The position numbers were made by a program, and so were the translations under genes. The notes beneath the pieces were generated by a model that worked only from the letters and a program-made list of their open reading frames with translations, was not told the DNA's origin and ran no database searches. Positions 10,829 through 23,227 of a DNA stretch of 64,000 nucleotides are shown piece after piece. The DNA is from Excoecaria cochinchinensis (lineage: Eukaryota > Streptophyta > Magnoliopsida > Malpighiales > Euphorbiaceae), in NCBI GenBank assembly GCA_947683425.1, contig CANTUQ010000159.1:7082001-7146000 (forward strand), in the 5' to 3' direction. Every line of letters begins with the position of its first letter. Within the stretch, counting starts at the first letter, position 1.

Positions 10829-13588
10829 TTAATCAGGAAAAAAATCTAAGATTTCCCCCTTTTCAATATGGTCATTTTCCATTCTTGACAAATGGTCTGC
10901 CACAAAGTTTTCAGCGCCCTTCTTATCCTTAATTTCTAAATCGAACTCTTGCAATAGCAGCACCCAACGAATCAGCCTCGGTTTGGATTCCTTCTTGGCA
11001 AACAAATGCCTCAAGGCTGCATGGTCTGACCACACCACAACTTTTGCACCCAGCAAATATGGCCTGAACTTCTCAAATGCATACACAATTGCAAGAAGTT
11101 CTTTCTCTGTGGTGGTGTAATTAACTTGTGCTCCTGTCAAAGTGTGACTAGCATAATAAATTGCACAGAATACCTTATCCCGACGCTGTCCCAGTACCGC
11201 TCCCACTGCATAATCACTAGCATCACACATTAGTTCAAACGGCATAGTCCAATCCGAAGATATAATCACCGGAGCTGAAATAAGCCGTTGCTTTAACGTT
11301 TCAAAAGCTAGCAAGCATTCACTATCAAAATTAAAAACAACATCTTTCATGAGTAAATTAGACAAGGGTTTAGCAATTTTTGAAAAATCTTTAATAAAAT
11401 GCCGGTAAAACCCTGCATGTCCTAAAAAACTCCTTATGCCCTTAACACTCTTTGGAGGCGGTAACTTCCCTATTACTTTAACTTTTGCCTTATCCACTTC
11501 TATCCCTCTCTCTGAAATTTTATGCCTTAACACAATGCCCTCTCTCACCATAAAATGGCCTTTTTCCCAATTTAAAACTAGGCTAGTCTTTTCACACCTC
11601 CCTAGCACTAAATCAAGATGATTTAGACAGCTCATCAAATCAGCCCCATATATAGTGAAGTCATCCATGAATACCTCCATCAATTTCTGTATAAAATCAT
11701 GGAAAATAGCCATCATACACCGCTGTAATGTAGCCAGTGCATTACATAACCCAAAGGGCATTCTTCTATATGCAAATGTGCCATATGGGCAGGTAAAGGT
11801 CGTTTTCTCTTGATCCTCAGGGGCTATAGGAATCTGCAAATATCCCGAATACCCATCTAAAAAATAGTAGAACCTATTACCTGCTAACCTCTCTAGCATC
11901 TGATCAATAAACGGCAAAGGGAAATGGTCTTTTCTAGTGGCAGTATTCAACCTTCTATAATCAATACAGACTCTCCAACCCGTAACTGTACGAGTTGGAA
12001 TCAGTTCATTCAGTTCATTCTTTACCACTGTCATCCCCCCTTTTTTAGGCACATACTGCACTGGGCTAACCCATTTACTATCAGAAATAGGGTAGATTAT
12101 ACCTGCATCAAGGAGTTTGAGTACCTCCTTCTTTACTACCTCTTGCATGGCCGGGTTGAGTCTTCTCTGAGGCTGAGCTACCGGCTTGCATTCCTCCTCC
12201 ATTGGGATCATGTGTGTGCAGTAACTTGGGTCAATCCCCTTCAAATCTGAGGTTTCCCATCCAATGGCTCCCTTGTGCTTTTTCAGCACCTCTAGCAACA
12301 GCTTTTCTTCATCACCTGACAACAAAGAAGATATGATTACTGGTTTCTGATCTTTCTCTAAAAACACATATTTCAAATGAGAGGGGAGAGGTTTAAGTTC
12401 AGAATTTAAATCCCCCTTTTTAGGGTTAAACTCTTCATTTTGTGATTCATCCTTTCCATCTTCTATCTTCACAATTTCAATTGCTTCTCCCCTCATCTCT
12501 TCTTCCACTTCTTCTCCTTCCACTGAATGTAACAAACACAAATTTTCTAGATCAGCTCCAACCACTTTTTCCTGCACTTCTTCCACACACTCGTCTATTA
12601 TGTCTACAAAATAAACAGACTCCTCCATATCCCCAGATGGATACTTTTGAGCCTTGTTCATATCCACTACCAACTCCTCATTATTAAACCGTAGGGTGAC
12701 CGTTTGACCATGAACATCGATCAACGCCTTTGCTATGTTAAAAAACGGCCTTCCCACTATCTGTGGCACCTTCCTATCCTCTTCCATCTCCATCACCACA
12801 AAGTCCACTGGGAAGATGAATTTCCCCACCTTCACTAATAGATCTTCTATCACTCCTTTGGGCCGCCTCACTGACCTATCTGCAAGTTGGAGTCTCATTC
12901 TCGTCTCCCTGAGCTCCCCAAGATTAAGCTTCCTGCAAATAGAATAAGGCATCAAATTTATGCTGGCACCCAAATCACATAAAGCATTACCATAAAAATC
13001 TTCACCAATAGCACAGGGTAAAGTAAAGCTACCTGGATCTTCCAATTTCTCAGGGATCTTGTTCATAATTATAGCACTGCAATTTTCTGTAAGCTGTACA
13101 GTTCCATGCCCTTCTAATTTCTTTTTATTAGAACATAATTCTTTCATAAATTTAGCATAGTTAGGCATATGAGCTAAAGCTTCAGCAAATGGTAAATTAA
13201 TGTGCAGTTTCTTAAACATCTCTAGAAACCTAGCCTTTTGCTCATTTTTCTTTTCCTGTTTAGCAACTGCAGGAAATAGCAGTCCATTTATATCAAGATC
13301 CTCTACCCTCGGATTCACTAAACTTTTACCCTTATCACTTTTAAGAGCATTTTCATTAACTTCTACCCTAGAGTTAGAGTTACTTACCGTCCGTGTCGGC
13401 TCCTCCTTTTCTGATGATGAAGAATTTTTACCTTGGCCTTCTCTCGGTACCACTTCCTTACCACTTCTCAGTGTGATTGCTTTAGCTTCCTCTTTTGAAT
13501 TTTGGTCCACATTCGAAGGGAATGTTCCCGGTTGTCTTTGAGACATGGAATTTGCCAGCTGTCCCACTTGAGTCTCTAAATTCATCAT
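10829..13588 (-). pseudogene. A1 gag C-terminus, protease, reverse transcriptase and RNase H
   Basis: An open frame of 919 codons. In order: Lys/Ser-rich gag end (about 1-100), aspartic protease with DLGAS (205-209) and later VGRPFF (268-273), reverse transcriptase (about 500-720) with YRRMPFGLCNA and the active-site FMDDF (640-644), and RNase H (about 785-900) with CDASDYAVGAVLG and WSDHAAL. It is internally intact, but it was part of a larger gag-pol polyprotein: the sequence on both sides carries nonsense codons and a frameshift near 13600-13680. The order protease-RT-RNase H-integrase is that of Ty3/gypsy, and the RT sequence type is Athila. Confidence 0.9.
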
Positions 13589-14999
13589 GGAAGCATCTTA
13601 GTTTCGGTTCCACTGCTCTTGGGATTTCCACCTTGACTCTTGATTAGCAATTAAACTGCTGCTGGCTATTTACAAACTATTGTTGACTGTTTATGAAAGT
13701 AGCCAACATGTCTTCCAGATTTGCCTTCTTTTCTTGCACAGGTGGCCTCGGTTGGTATCCCGGTGGGTGGTATTGTTGCCCTTGGTTGTGATGGGGTGGA
13801 TATGGTTGTTGATACAGCTGCCCTTGGTTCTGATGCGTGTTTTGGTTGAAGGGAGGTCTAACTTGTGGTTGAGAGGATGAAGCATTTGGATTTCCATCCT
13901 TCCAAGAGAAGTTTGGATGATTTCTCTAGCCCCGATTATATGTGTTGCTGTAGGGGTCATTCCTTCTGTAATCTCCTATGGCATTTATATCTCCCATTGC
14001 CCCACTCTCTTGACCAAATTGCCCACTTTCATACCATCCACTCTCTTGAGCCACAAAAGCTACATTCTGCACTTTCAGACTACTCATCTCCTTCCTCATG
14101 GACTCAATATGTGCCTTCAGCATCGACACCTCATCCACAGTATGTATCCCTTGTCTTTTTGAAACTGACCTAGGATTAGACCATTGAGCATCATTTGCCG
14201 CCATTTCATCAAGCAGATGAAAAGCTTCCTCTGGTAGTCTATTCATGAATGACCCTCCTGATGAAGCATCCAATAAAGATCTTGTCTGTGGTGTAACCCC
14301 AGAATAAAATGTTGTCATCAAGTGGTATATGGCTATCTCATGGTGTGGACAGCTTCTCAACAGTCTTCTAAACCTTTCCCAGGCTTCATGAAATGACTCC
14401 TCACTCATTTGACTAAAACCCAATATACTATTACGGATGTTCGCAGTCTTTGTCGGAGGGAAGAATCTCATCAAAAATCTCTCCTGTAACTGGTCCCATG
14501 ATCTAATCGACTGTCTAGGTAGCATTTGCAACCATTCACGTGCTTTTCCAATCAATGTGAAAGGGAACAACTTTAATCTTACCGAGTCAGATGACACTCC
14601 AGGAATCTGAACCGTATCACTGACCTCTAAGAATATGTCTAAGTGCTATTCGGGATCTTCCACTTCTGAACCTGTAAACTGATTCCTCTGTACCATATTG
14701 ATGGTGGCTGGTTTAAGCTCAAACTGCACTCCGCTTGGTAGCACAATCGTCCGATTATCCTCATTCCATCTTGGTACTGCATAATCCCTTATTGTCCTTT
14801 GCCTCGGGACCTCTTCTCTATAATTCCCCAGATTTTTATCTTGTGCCCTCGGCACTTGTTCATTCTCGGGAGGAACCTCACCAAAAGGAGGAGGATTGTT
14901 CTCCATGTTATTTTCTCTGTTAGCTCTCCTTCGTTGATGCAAAGTCCTCTCGATTTCAGGATCATAGGGTGCTATTGGTTCCTGTCTCAATCTGCTCAT
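13589..14999 (-). pseudogene. A1 gag (broken)
   Basis: Starts at ATG 14999 with MSRLRQEPIAPYDPEIER, a typical Athila gag start. The frame stops at TAG 14646-14648, reads on (capsid-like KLFPFTLIGKAREWL) to a TAG near 13926, then reads on again through an Asn/Gln/Pro-rich stretch to about 13680. A frameshift and further stops come before the pol frame at 13588. The stops fit single-base changes in Trp or Gln codons. The role was the virus-like particle protein. Confidence 0.85.
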
Positions 15000-15096
15000 G
15001 CACCACAGCTACCTGAAAAGAATAATAAAACAAAAACTAAAACAAGAAAAATATAAACACACATAAATAAAAATCAAAACTCACAAATAACGCCAG

Positions 15097-15114
15097 TTCC
15101 CGACAACGGCGCAA
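15097..15114 (-). promoter_or_regulatory. A1 primer binding site (tRNA-Asp-like)
   Basis: The minus strand reads TTGCGCCGTTGTCGGGAA just inside the 5' LTR. This is close to the tRNA-Asp complement commonly used by Athila elements (about 15 of 18 bases, from memory of the plant tRNA end). Confidence 0.75.
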
Positions 15115-15120
15115 AAAACT

Positions 15121-16897
15121 TGACGCGACCACAGCAAGTGTACTGAATCGGCAAGTAATATAATGGACTATTTTCAAGACTCCGAGTTATCGTACCCAAT
15201 GGACTTAGTATGCAAGTTATGACAGTTAGATGTGTGCTAAAGAATTCCCAGTTGTTGAATTGATTTAATTATGACTGCTAGAACAAATAAATTAATCAAC
15301 TATAATGAGTTAACAAAGCAAAAACAAATTAAGATGACAGTAAAAACTAGCAAAGATAAAAAATGATAACAAGCAAAGATCTCAATATAGAAAAGTGTTG
15401 TTCAGGTTCACTCATCCACCCCATACCCAAATATGAACAAAATTAATCTAAGAATCTTATATGAAAGAAATCGGGATAACCCTCTTAACCCAAGCATCCC
15501 ATTCCGAAGCAAGCTATTCTAATTGCATAATGTCCCATCCCGGAGCAAGTCATACAACTAGCCTAATCACGGGTCTAAAATCCTAAGTTCGGTTTGCTTT
15601 CCCATTCCGGAGCCAAACAACCCAAAACCTAATTATTTCACTCATCACTCCAATCTTGAACCATGAAAACATACACATCTAGATTCCCTTCCGGAGCAGT
15701 CTAAATGATACAGTAAACACAATAGAAAATCTGAGAATAAAACATTCATGGTATTCAATTAACAAATTCAATAACCAAAAGAGATACATGAAATAAATCA
15801 TTAATCAAAACTGGAAATTGAACTGAGAAAATAAATCCCATAAGTTGACAATATGTAAAAGTGAAATAAACCATTCATTCATATATAAACTCAAAAATTA
15901 TCCATTATTCATATCATATGTAGGAGATTCAGAGATCCCCTAAACAACTAAAAGACTACTGACAATCCATTACAAAATCAAAAGAATAAAGGAAAGAATA
16001 AACCCTGAAATTCATTGAGACACAAATCCCTGTTGAATCCCACGTTCTTCAGTCTTCTTTTTCAGATCTTCAATGGAGAAATAACTAGAAATTTTGAAAA
16101 ACTAAAAATAACAATCTCTGAAAATTAAACTATGTATCTAATGAAAATTACTCTCAATTTCTAATTGAAAACTCAAGACGAGATTGAAAACTAAAGTTTA
16201 GAACAGAAGAATAATTCAAAAAATATCAGCCGCCAAAACTAAAATCAAAAACTAACTAAAAAGTTCGGATCCCTAGCCAAACAGAAAAGTGCATTTTTAT
16301 AGTCTCAGAGTGGTCACGGTGACAATGAAATTCATTGTCACCGTGAGGTGTCGAGATCGTTAAATTGCCTTTGCGCACAGGAGAGGGGTCACGGTGACAA
16401 TGAATTTCATTGTCACCGTGAGGTCGTCAATTTTTGCTTCTGTCCAGGAAAAAATTATGTCACGGTGATAATGAACTTTGTTGTCACCGTGAGGTATGTG
16501 CTGCTCTGATTTTACCTTAATGATTTTCATGTCACGGTGACAATGAAATAGATTGCCACCGTGACATGCTTCATACTTGCATTCTGTCTAAACGATTGCT
16601 ATGTCATGGTCACAACCAATTTCATTATGACCGTGACCCATGTGATTTCACCTACTGTTTGCAATTCTTCTTATTTCACGGTCATAACCAATTCATTGTG
16701 ACCGTGACCCCTTGAGCAAAAATCTACAAAGGCACAAAACTTTAGTCAAATAGTTATCTAAAATGCATCAAAATTCCAATTTGGCTAAGATTAATAGAAT
16801 TAACATAAAAGAAACATAACATGACATTAAACACAACTAAATACCCAAAAATCATATAAAAACACTATTAAAACCAAATACTATATTGAAGTTATCA
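15121..16897 (-). repeat. A1 5' LTR
   Basis: 1,777 bp, TG at the plus-strand left edge and CA at the right. It contains a hairpin array at 16314-16707 with steps of 75, 71, 72, 72 and 72 bp, exactly as in the 3' LTR, and a TATA box at 16291-16301. Confidence 0.95.
16314..16707 (-). repeat. Hairpin array of the A1 5' LTR, six units
   Basis: Units start at 16314, 16389, 16460, 16532, 16604 and 16676. The copy is the allele of the 3' LTR array with a few substitutions, most of which leave the hairpins pairable. Confidence 0.9.
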
Positions 16898-17482
16898 CCC
16901 ACAACTTCATAAGGTCCCTTCCACCGCGATTTTAACTTTCCTGGAAATAACTGCAACCTACTACCATATAAAAGAACTTTCATACCTAGAATGAATTCTT
17001 TCCTGACCAATTTCTTGTCGTGCCATTTCTTTGTGTTTTCCTTATACTTCTTTGCTTGTTGATACGGCCAATAGCGTATCTCTTCCAGTTCATTCATCTA
17101 GAGAAGTCTCTTCTCACCTGCACTCTTGATATCAAAATTTAGAAACTTGGTTGGCCAATAAGCTTTGTGTTCTAGTTCGACAGGGAGATGACAAGATTTA
17201 CCAAAAATAAGCTTAAATGGGGATAATCCTATAGATGTTTTGAATGCAGTTTTGTAAGCCCACAAGGCTTCATCCAACCTTAAATACCAATCCTTTCTAG
17301 ATGAATTTACAGTCTTCTCTAGGATGGCCTTAAGTTCCCGGTTAGACACTTCAACCTACCCATTAGCTTGAGCATGATAAGGGGTAGTGACCTTATGCCT
17401 AACTCTGAATTTTTTCAATAAAGCCTTGAATTGGTGGTTAACAAAATATTTACAACCATCACTAATAATTGTTCTAGGGGCC
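16898..17482 (-). pseudogene. A0 integrase, core end and C-terminal part
   Basis: The minus strand gives SNRELKAILEKTV, then CHLPVELEHKAYW and KWHDKKLVRKEF, collinear with A1 integrase. In-frame TAG codons replace Gln before VEVSNRE and at 17098-17100. It is interrupted on one side by A1 and on the other by the solo Tat LTR. Confidence 0.8.
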
Positions 17483-20408
17483 TGTGACGCGCGTCGAACC
17501 CCGTTGCCTCTCGAAAGCCCGCTTTAGGGCGATCGGGATGGGATTCATTAAAACTTGTAAGGTATTTACAAGTTCGTCTATATTGGGCAACAAGGAGGTT
17601 TCTTTGAGTCGCCACCCAATAGAACATTGGGAAGGGTCGTCTAGCCTCAGTGAGCCTAAGACGGCGCATACATATCCATCTTGGGCAAGCCAGAGAGGTC
17701 TTGGAGGTCTCAGCCTCTACCCCCTGGAGCCTAGGATTTTAAATTTAAGTAATTTGGTGAGACTCAAGAGGTGTCTTGGAAGTCCTAGACCTCTCGCCTC
17801 ATTGAGCTCCAAAGACCAGGTGAGTTCGGGACTTCTCATTTATTCATGCCTTGGTTAAGTTTATAATCGAGTTTTGAATTTAGAGTTTCATCCCATTTCT
17901 CATTCATTTTAATGCAATTAATTCAAGTGCGTGTCAATCACGTAGTGGAAGCAATAAATAAAAGCGTAAATAAAATAAAGCATATGTAAAAATATTACGA
18001 CAAAACTAGGGGCGGAATACAACCCCCATTCTAAATAAAATACAAAATATGTATAAAGCGGGATATTCATTAATGATGAGGACATTGGTCCTCGCATGCA
18101 TATTTATTATAAAATAATTTTGATGTGATGGTTTTATTTTGGATGGAGAAAATTGAGACATTGGTCCCATTTTTATTTAGGAAAAATTTCAAATTAATTA
18201 ATAAAAAAACGTTTAGTGACTTTCTTTCTAGTGGGCCTAAATAAATAATTTTACAAGAAAATTACATGGCAAAAATGAATGAAAAAGCCAAAATAAAAAA
18301 ATATTATAAACGAAGAAAATAAATATATAACCCGAACGAGCCTCTTGGATCTCCCCATGTGCTCGCAAAAATGCCCAAGCGAAAAAATGAGATGTGAAAT
18401 AAAATAAAATACAAATAAAATAATGTTTGTAATTGAATCAATTAAAATCAATTAAATATAAAATAAATGATAAGATAAAATAAAATGAGATAAAATGAAA
18501 TGATATCAAAATCATAAATGAATTAAAATGTTACCAATTTAAAGTGAACTAGAAAAATGTGTTATTAATGACAAATGGATTAAATAATGTGATTGGAATA
18601 AAATATAACATGTTAATGAATTAATATGTAAAAATATGAACGTGATAACAATAATGATGAAGATAATCAAATCAATGAATATATAAAATAATAAAGGAAA
18701 GAATAATAAAATAAATGAATTAAAGAATGATGAAAACATTTAAATGAACAACATGATTAATTAATGTACTTACAATTAATATAAAACATTTACATGGTAA
18801 AAATATCTATTAAAATGAATTTATTAATTACATGTTAAAAATAATGATGAGTTAAAATGAAATAAATTAATTACATGTTAAGAATTAAAAGAAAATAATA
18901 TTTACATGTTAGAAATGATAAGAAAATCAATATTTATATGAACAAAATAATATATTGACATATTAAATTAAAACAAATATAAAAACAATAGAATAAATGA
19001 ATAAATAAATGAAAATAATAAAAATAATAAAAATATACACGAATAAGAATAAAATCATATATAAACAAGTTAAATAAAACAAATCTGAAATAAATAAAAT
19101 AAATAAATAAATGAACTTAATAAAAATATACATGAATAAATTAAACATGAACAAAAATAACAAAAAGAAAGAATACGCCCAAAATGTTTACCCTCAGTGT
19201 TTCGGATTCGATGAAGGTAAAATGATGATCGATTTCTTTGTTTGATGATTTGCAATATTAGAGTGTAATATGATAAAAATGTTGGAATTTTATTCTAAGA
19301 AAGAAATAGGATAAAAAATGATAAAAAATTCTTTAAGAGCAAAGAATTGATTTCTTTGCCTAAAGAAATGATTTTGATAAAAAAAAAAATTATTGATTAA
19401 AATTGAAGAAAAAATGATTTGGTTTATATCAAAATAAAAATCAAATGGAAAAAATTAGATTTTGATAACAAACACTTACTTTATTTGTATCAAAATTAAT
19501 TTTCCAACAAAAAAAAATTCCAAAGAAAATCAATGGAAAAAATTTTATTGAACACAAATAAAAGGTTAAAAAAAATTTTGAGAACAAACAATTGTTGTGT
19601 TTGTCTCCAAAAATTAATCAAACAACCAAATTCCTTCTAAATATATATTTAGAAGAAATTATGTTGAAAAAAAATAATGAAAGATGAACTCAATTTTTTT
19701 GTTCTTCTTTGGTAGGGAAAAAATCTGGATTTTTTTAGAGTTTGAGAGGAAGAAGAAGAGAGAAAAATGAAGAGAAAAAAACCCTAGCAAAAATCCCCTT
19801 TTTAGGTTTTCATCTTATTCTTTTTATATGAAGAAAATAGGAAAAAATAAAATATTTAAAGGGATAAAATTTAATTTAATCAGATATTACCTATTTTAAT
19901 TTTTAAAAATGGAAAAAATCCCTTAAAACCTTGAAAAAAGGGATAAAAAACTGATTTTTAGGTCCAAAAATCGGAATAAAGGGGTATCAGACACTTTAGT
20001 GACGGCCAGAAGTAGGGACGCCCGTCGCTATAGAGGGACGGGCGTCGAAGCGGCAGCCTTGCGCACGAAGCGCGCGCAATGCTGTGTGCGCTTTTAGCGA
20101 CGCGTAGCATTGGCGACGCTGCGCAGCGAGCTGGGCGCCGGCGAGCTGGGCACCAGCGCGCCTACCTGCCGCCGCGCCCGACACTCATGATCCGATATTT
20201 TTTTTTTTTAAGTTTAAATTGACTAAAAATACTATAATTTTAAGTCCCCATTTTTCAAAACTAATTTTTAAAATATTTTTTATTTTTCACTCCAAAATAC
20301 AAATTTGAAAAGGAAATCACCACTTTTACCATTTTTGCCTGTGGAAAGGCGTTTCATCATCATTGGGTAACTCTGATCTGGGCTACCTCAGGACCCGGTG
20401 TCTACAGG
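17483..20408 (-). mobile_element. Solo LTR of a Tat-type element
   Basis: 2,926 bp. Read on the minus strand it begins TGTAGACACCGGGTCC and ends GACGCGCGTCACA, as the F LTRs do (TGTAGACACTGGGTCC ... CGCGTCACA). The flanks GGGCC and GGGCG suggest a target duplication with one change, and A0 integrase reads across it. There is no internal sequence, so it is a solo LTR made by LTR-LTR recombination. It contains a GC-rich palindrome cluster (19995-20180), then a TATA box CATATAAAAA (complement of 19821-19830). The AT-rich rest (about 18030-19800) has no supported gene. Confidence 0.85.
19995..20180 (-). repeat. GC-rich palindrome cluster in the solo Tat LTR
   Basis: It includes GACGCCCGTC paired with GACGGGCGTC across a 10-base loop, and several GCGC-type dyads. 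The segment stands out sharply against the AT-rich LTR. On the minus strand it lies about 170 bp upstream of the TATA box. Confidence 0.75.
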
Positions 20409-20617
20409 GCGCCAAATCGGGTGAATATATTCTTTCTCAAGAAATCTAGAACAACTTTGGCATCACAAGTTCTAGTGGCTATGGCTTCTACCCATTTGCT
20501 TACATAGTCCACTGCCACTAAAATATACTCATACCCATAAGAAACCGGAAAAGGCCCCATAAAGTCTATCCCCCACAAATCAAACAGTTCTACCTCAAGC
20601 AAATTGGTTAAAGGCAT
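20409..20617 (-). pseudogene. A0 integrase, first part of the catalytic core
   Basis: The minus-strand frame reads LFDLWGIDFMGPF, so A0 has the catalytic Asp that A1 lost, and continues to FTRFGA. The fragment is bounded by the two solo LTRs. Confidence 0.8.
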
Positions 20618-23227
20618 TGTAACACCCCTTACCCATACTCAGACGATCCCATCCGATGAGGAGTGAGGTGTCGTAGGGGTAAAGGTGCCACCACGCAGAT
20701 ACATAACATACATACACAGATTCATAAACATACATAACAAAATACCAGGTAGTTTAAAACTTTACAAAACCATTCATGAAAGCTGATCATGCATTAATAT
20801 AATATAAGCATTACATTACTGTTCTGATCAACTGAGAGAAACAATAGATAATTACAAACCCCAAAAATACATATACAAAAGCGGAAGCTGTTACAAAATC
20901 ATAAGAGAGTTCTTATACAAAAGAATCATAACGCTACAAAAATAAGCCCTATTCTAAGACCCTGCTGTGTTGGCTTTGATGGCGACGACTCTCCCAAAAG
21001 CAACTCCTTCCGCACCTGCACGGGTAAACACACCGTGCTAAGCGATAAACGCTTAGTGGGGAAAACACACATAGTATAAAGACAACCATTCACAACGGTC
21101 GTCGAGGCGATTCACATGCGTATATACATATAGCCATTCATCAGAAGGTTCGTATTAATAATCATATTCCCATAACAGATTGTACTTTTCATCATTGAAT
21201 CCAGAAAGATAACACATGCGTTTACTCATATAACAAGTCATACAAGTACTTTAAATAATGAAAACCCTGCTGACTCAAGGTAGTGGATAACGAGTGAACA
21301 GAAAGTACTTTACGAGTACCAATCGAATACGAAAAACCATTTTAACTTTTCATTCACAAACAATTCCAGAAGGACCTTAAACAAGATCCAAACACATTAC
21401 AGAAGTTCGCGAGGAACGAACGGGGACCTGATCGGGGTCCAAACAGGAATAACAGAAGCTGCAGCAAAGACTCTATTAGGCATGCCTAACTATCCACTGA
21501 CTAGACTCTAGCAGGTCATACATAAACCATTCAATCCATTTCATGATTCCAAAATAATCATCATCAAATAAGCATAGTCACATCATAATTACACTTGCAT
21601 ATCATTTATAGGATACCAAGCATAAATCTCATAACTGCTAAAGTAAACTGAAGTTCAAGGAACACGCGAAGGAAGAAAACTCATTCAGCATACAAGGGAC
21701 TGTCGCGCTCGCGACGTCTGTCGCGCTCGCGACAGAGACCAAAGTCTCTTCGCTGCGCGCGCGCGACAGATTTCGCGACCGCGGGGAGAACGGAAGAGCC
21801 AGGCCCTGTCGCTCTCGCGACGGGTGTCGCGATCGCGACAGAAGGCAAAGGGTGCTGTCGCGATCTCGCGACGGATCGCGTGGTCGCGGTAACACCTGGC
21901 AACAATACTCTCTGTCGCGATCGCGACAGTTGTCGCGCTCGCGACAGAAGGTACACAACACTTCGGCTGTCGCGGGCTCGCGGCGGATGTCGCGTGCTCG
22001 CGACAGCGAAGCTCCCACTACCGTTCTCTGTCGCGATCTCGCGACAGTCGTCGCGATCGCGACAGAGTCGGGATTTTGAAAATCTGCAGAAATTCTGCAG
22101 ATTTTCCTCTTCCATTTCCTCCTCCAACCACACAAATCTCAATCAAAGGTTACTTACCTCAAATCCAGCCATCCAAAAGCATAAACAACCATAATACAAC
22201 ATTTATTAACAATAAATGGCATGCTATCCATTAATTTACACATTCAATTCCAAGAATCAATCAAAAACCCCTTTTTTTGCACCAAACCACATTCATTCAA
22301 AAATTACCCTAATTAACTCATGCCTTTGCAAGATCCACACTTCAAAGCAATTACCCATATCATATACCTCAAGTTAAAGAGCACATAACAACCTAATTCC
22401 ATGAACTCATCAAGAACACACACATGAACATTTTCACATAACAAAGGAAGAAATTCCCAAACCTCAAAATCCTTAGCTCCTAGTGTTTAGTTCCACTTGA
22501 TCCAGCAACTTCCTTGCCTTTAGGATCCCGGGGAGGCTCAACTAGGAACCCAACCAAAAACAAGCAAACAAAACAAGAATCCCAACTTCAAACCCATTTC
22601 GAAAATAAGAAAATAGAAGAAGATGGAGAACTTAAACAAAAGTAAAAATGAATGCATAATACTTACCAAAGACTACTAAGAGATGATCAAATCCCACTAG
22701 AACTCTTGAATCTCAACCAATGTCCAAGAGAAGAAGACAAGAAGAAGAAAAGAAGAGGGGCGGCGTGAGGAAACGGGAAGCACAAATGAAAAATCTGATC
22801 TTTTCCCCTTTCCTTTCTTTTCCTTTTCTTTTCTTAACCTAGACAAGTGTCAAGTTCTTATTAGTGGGATTTGGCCACTCACACCCTACATGCTTATATC
22901 ACACACACACAAGATCCTCTCAACTAAAGCATACCCTACCATTGTATGCACAACACACACAAGTGCCACTCCTAATTCACACCCTACAACCATATGCATG
23001 CCCACCTACTAAATCAAACCCTCTAGTGCATATCCTATTTTGGTGCACTCACGCACACACCATTCCAACCCACTAACTCACACCATGGCACCATGCATGC
23101 ACCCACATGCAAGCAAAACTCTTATAACATGCAAAATTACCAAAATGCCCTTATAATCCAAAACTCATGCAATTGCATACACATACAAATATGGCTCATT
23201 CAACTAGGGGGCAAACGGGGTGTGACA
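20618..23227 (-). mobile_element. H: solo LTR of a Tekay-type element
   Basis: 2,610 bp. It runs from TGTAACACCCC to GGGGTGTGACA on the plus strand, with the target duplication GGCAT at 20613-20617 and 23228-23232. On the minus strand the LTR aligns with the G LTR at its start (TGTCACACCCC), at an inner block with GGCATGCCTAACTATCCACT, and at its end. There is no internal sequence. It carries the paired palindrome array at 21701-22064. Confidence 0.9.
21701..22064 (-). repeat. Paired palindrome array in solo LTR H
   Basis: Seven units, each of two palindromes whose starts are 18-20 bp apart: 21701/21719, 21753/21771, 21807/21825, 21856/21874, 21913/21931, 21968/21988 and 22029/22049. The best copies are the perfect 16-mer TGTCGCGATCGCGACA. 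Unit steps are about 49-61 bp. Confidence 0.9.

Larger units (their letters stand above)
3424..16897 (-). mobile_element. A1: full-length Athila-type LTR retrotransposon
   Basis: Two LTRs of equal length (3424-5200 and 15121-16897), a tRNA-Asp-like primer binding site, a polypurine tract, gag, protease, reverse transcriptase, RNase H, integrase and a downstream accessory gene, all on the minus strand. The 5-bp target duplication CCCAC is at 3419-3423 and 16898-16902. The flanks join into one continuous integrase sequence of A0, which proves insertion. Several nonsense codons and frameshifts make it non-autonomous today. Confidence 0.95.

Noticed and set aside
17900..19700. Several 60-70 codon open frames rich in Phe and Ile on the minus strand
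   Set aside because: They lie in the AT-rich body of a solo LTR, with no family resemblance; chance frames.
20618..23227. Stress- or host-gene promoter region with GC-rich repeats
   Set aside because: It has exact LTR edges, a GGCAT target duplication and matches G; it is a solo LTR.
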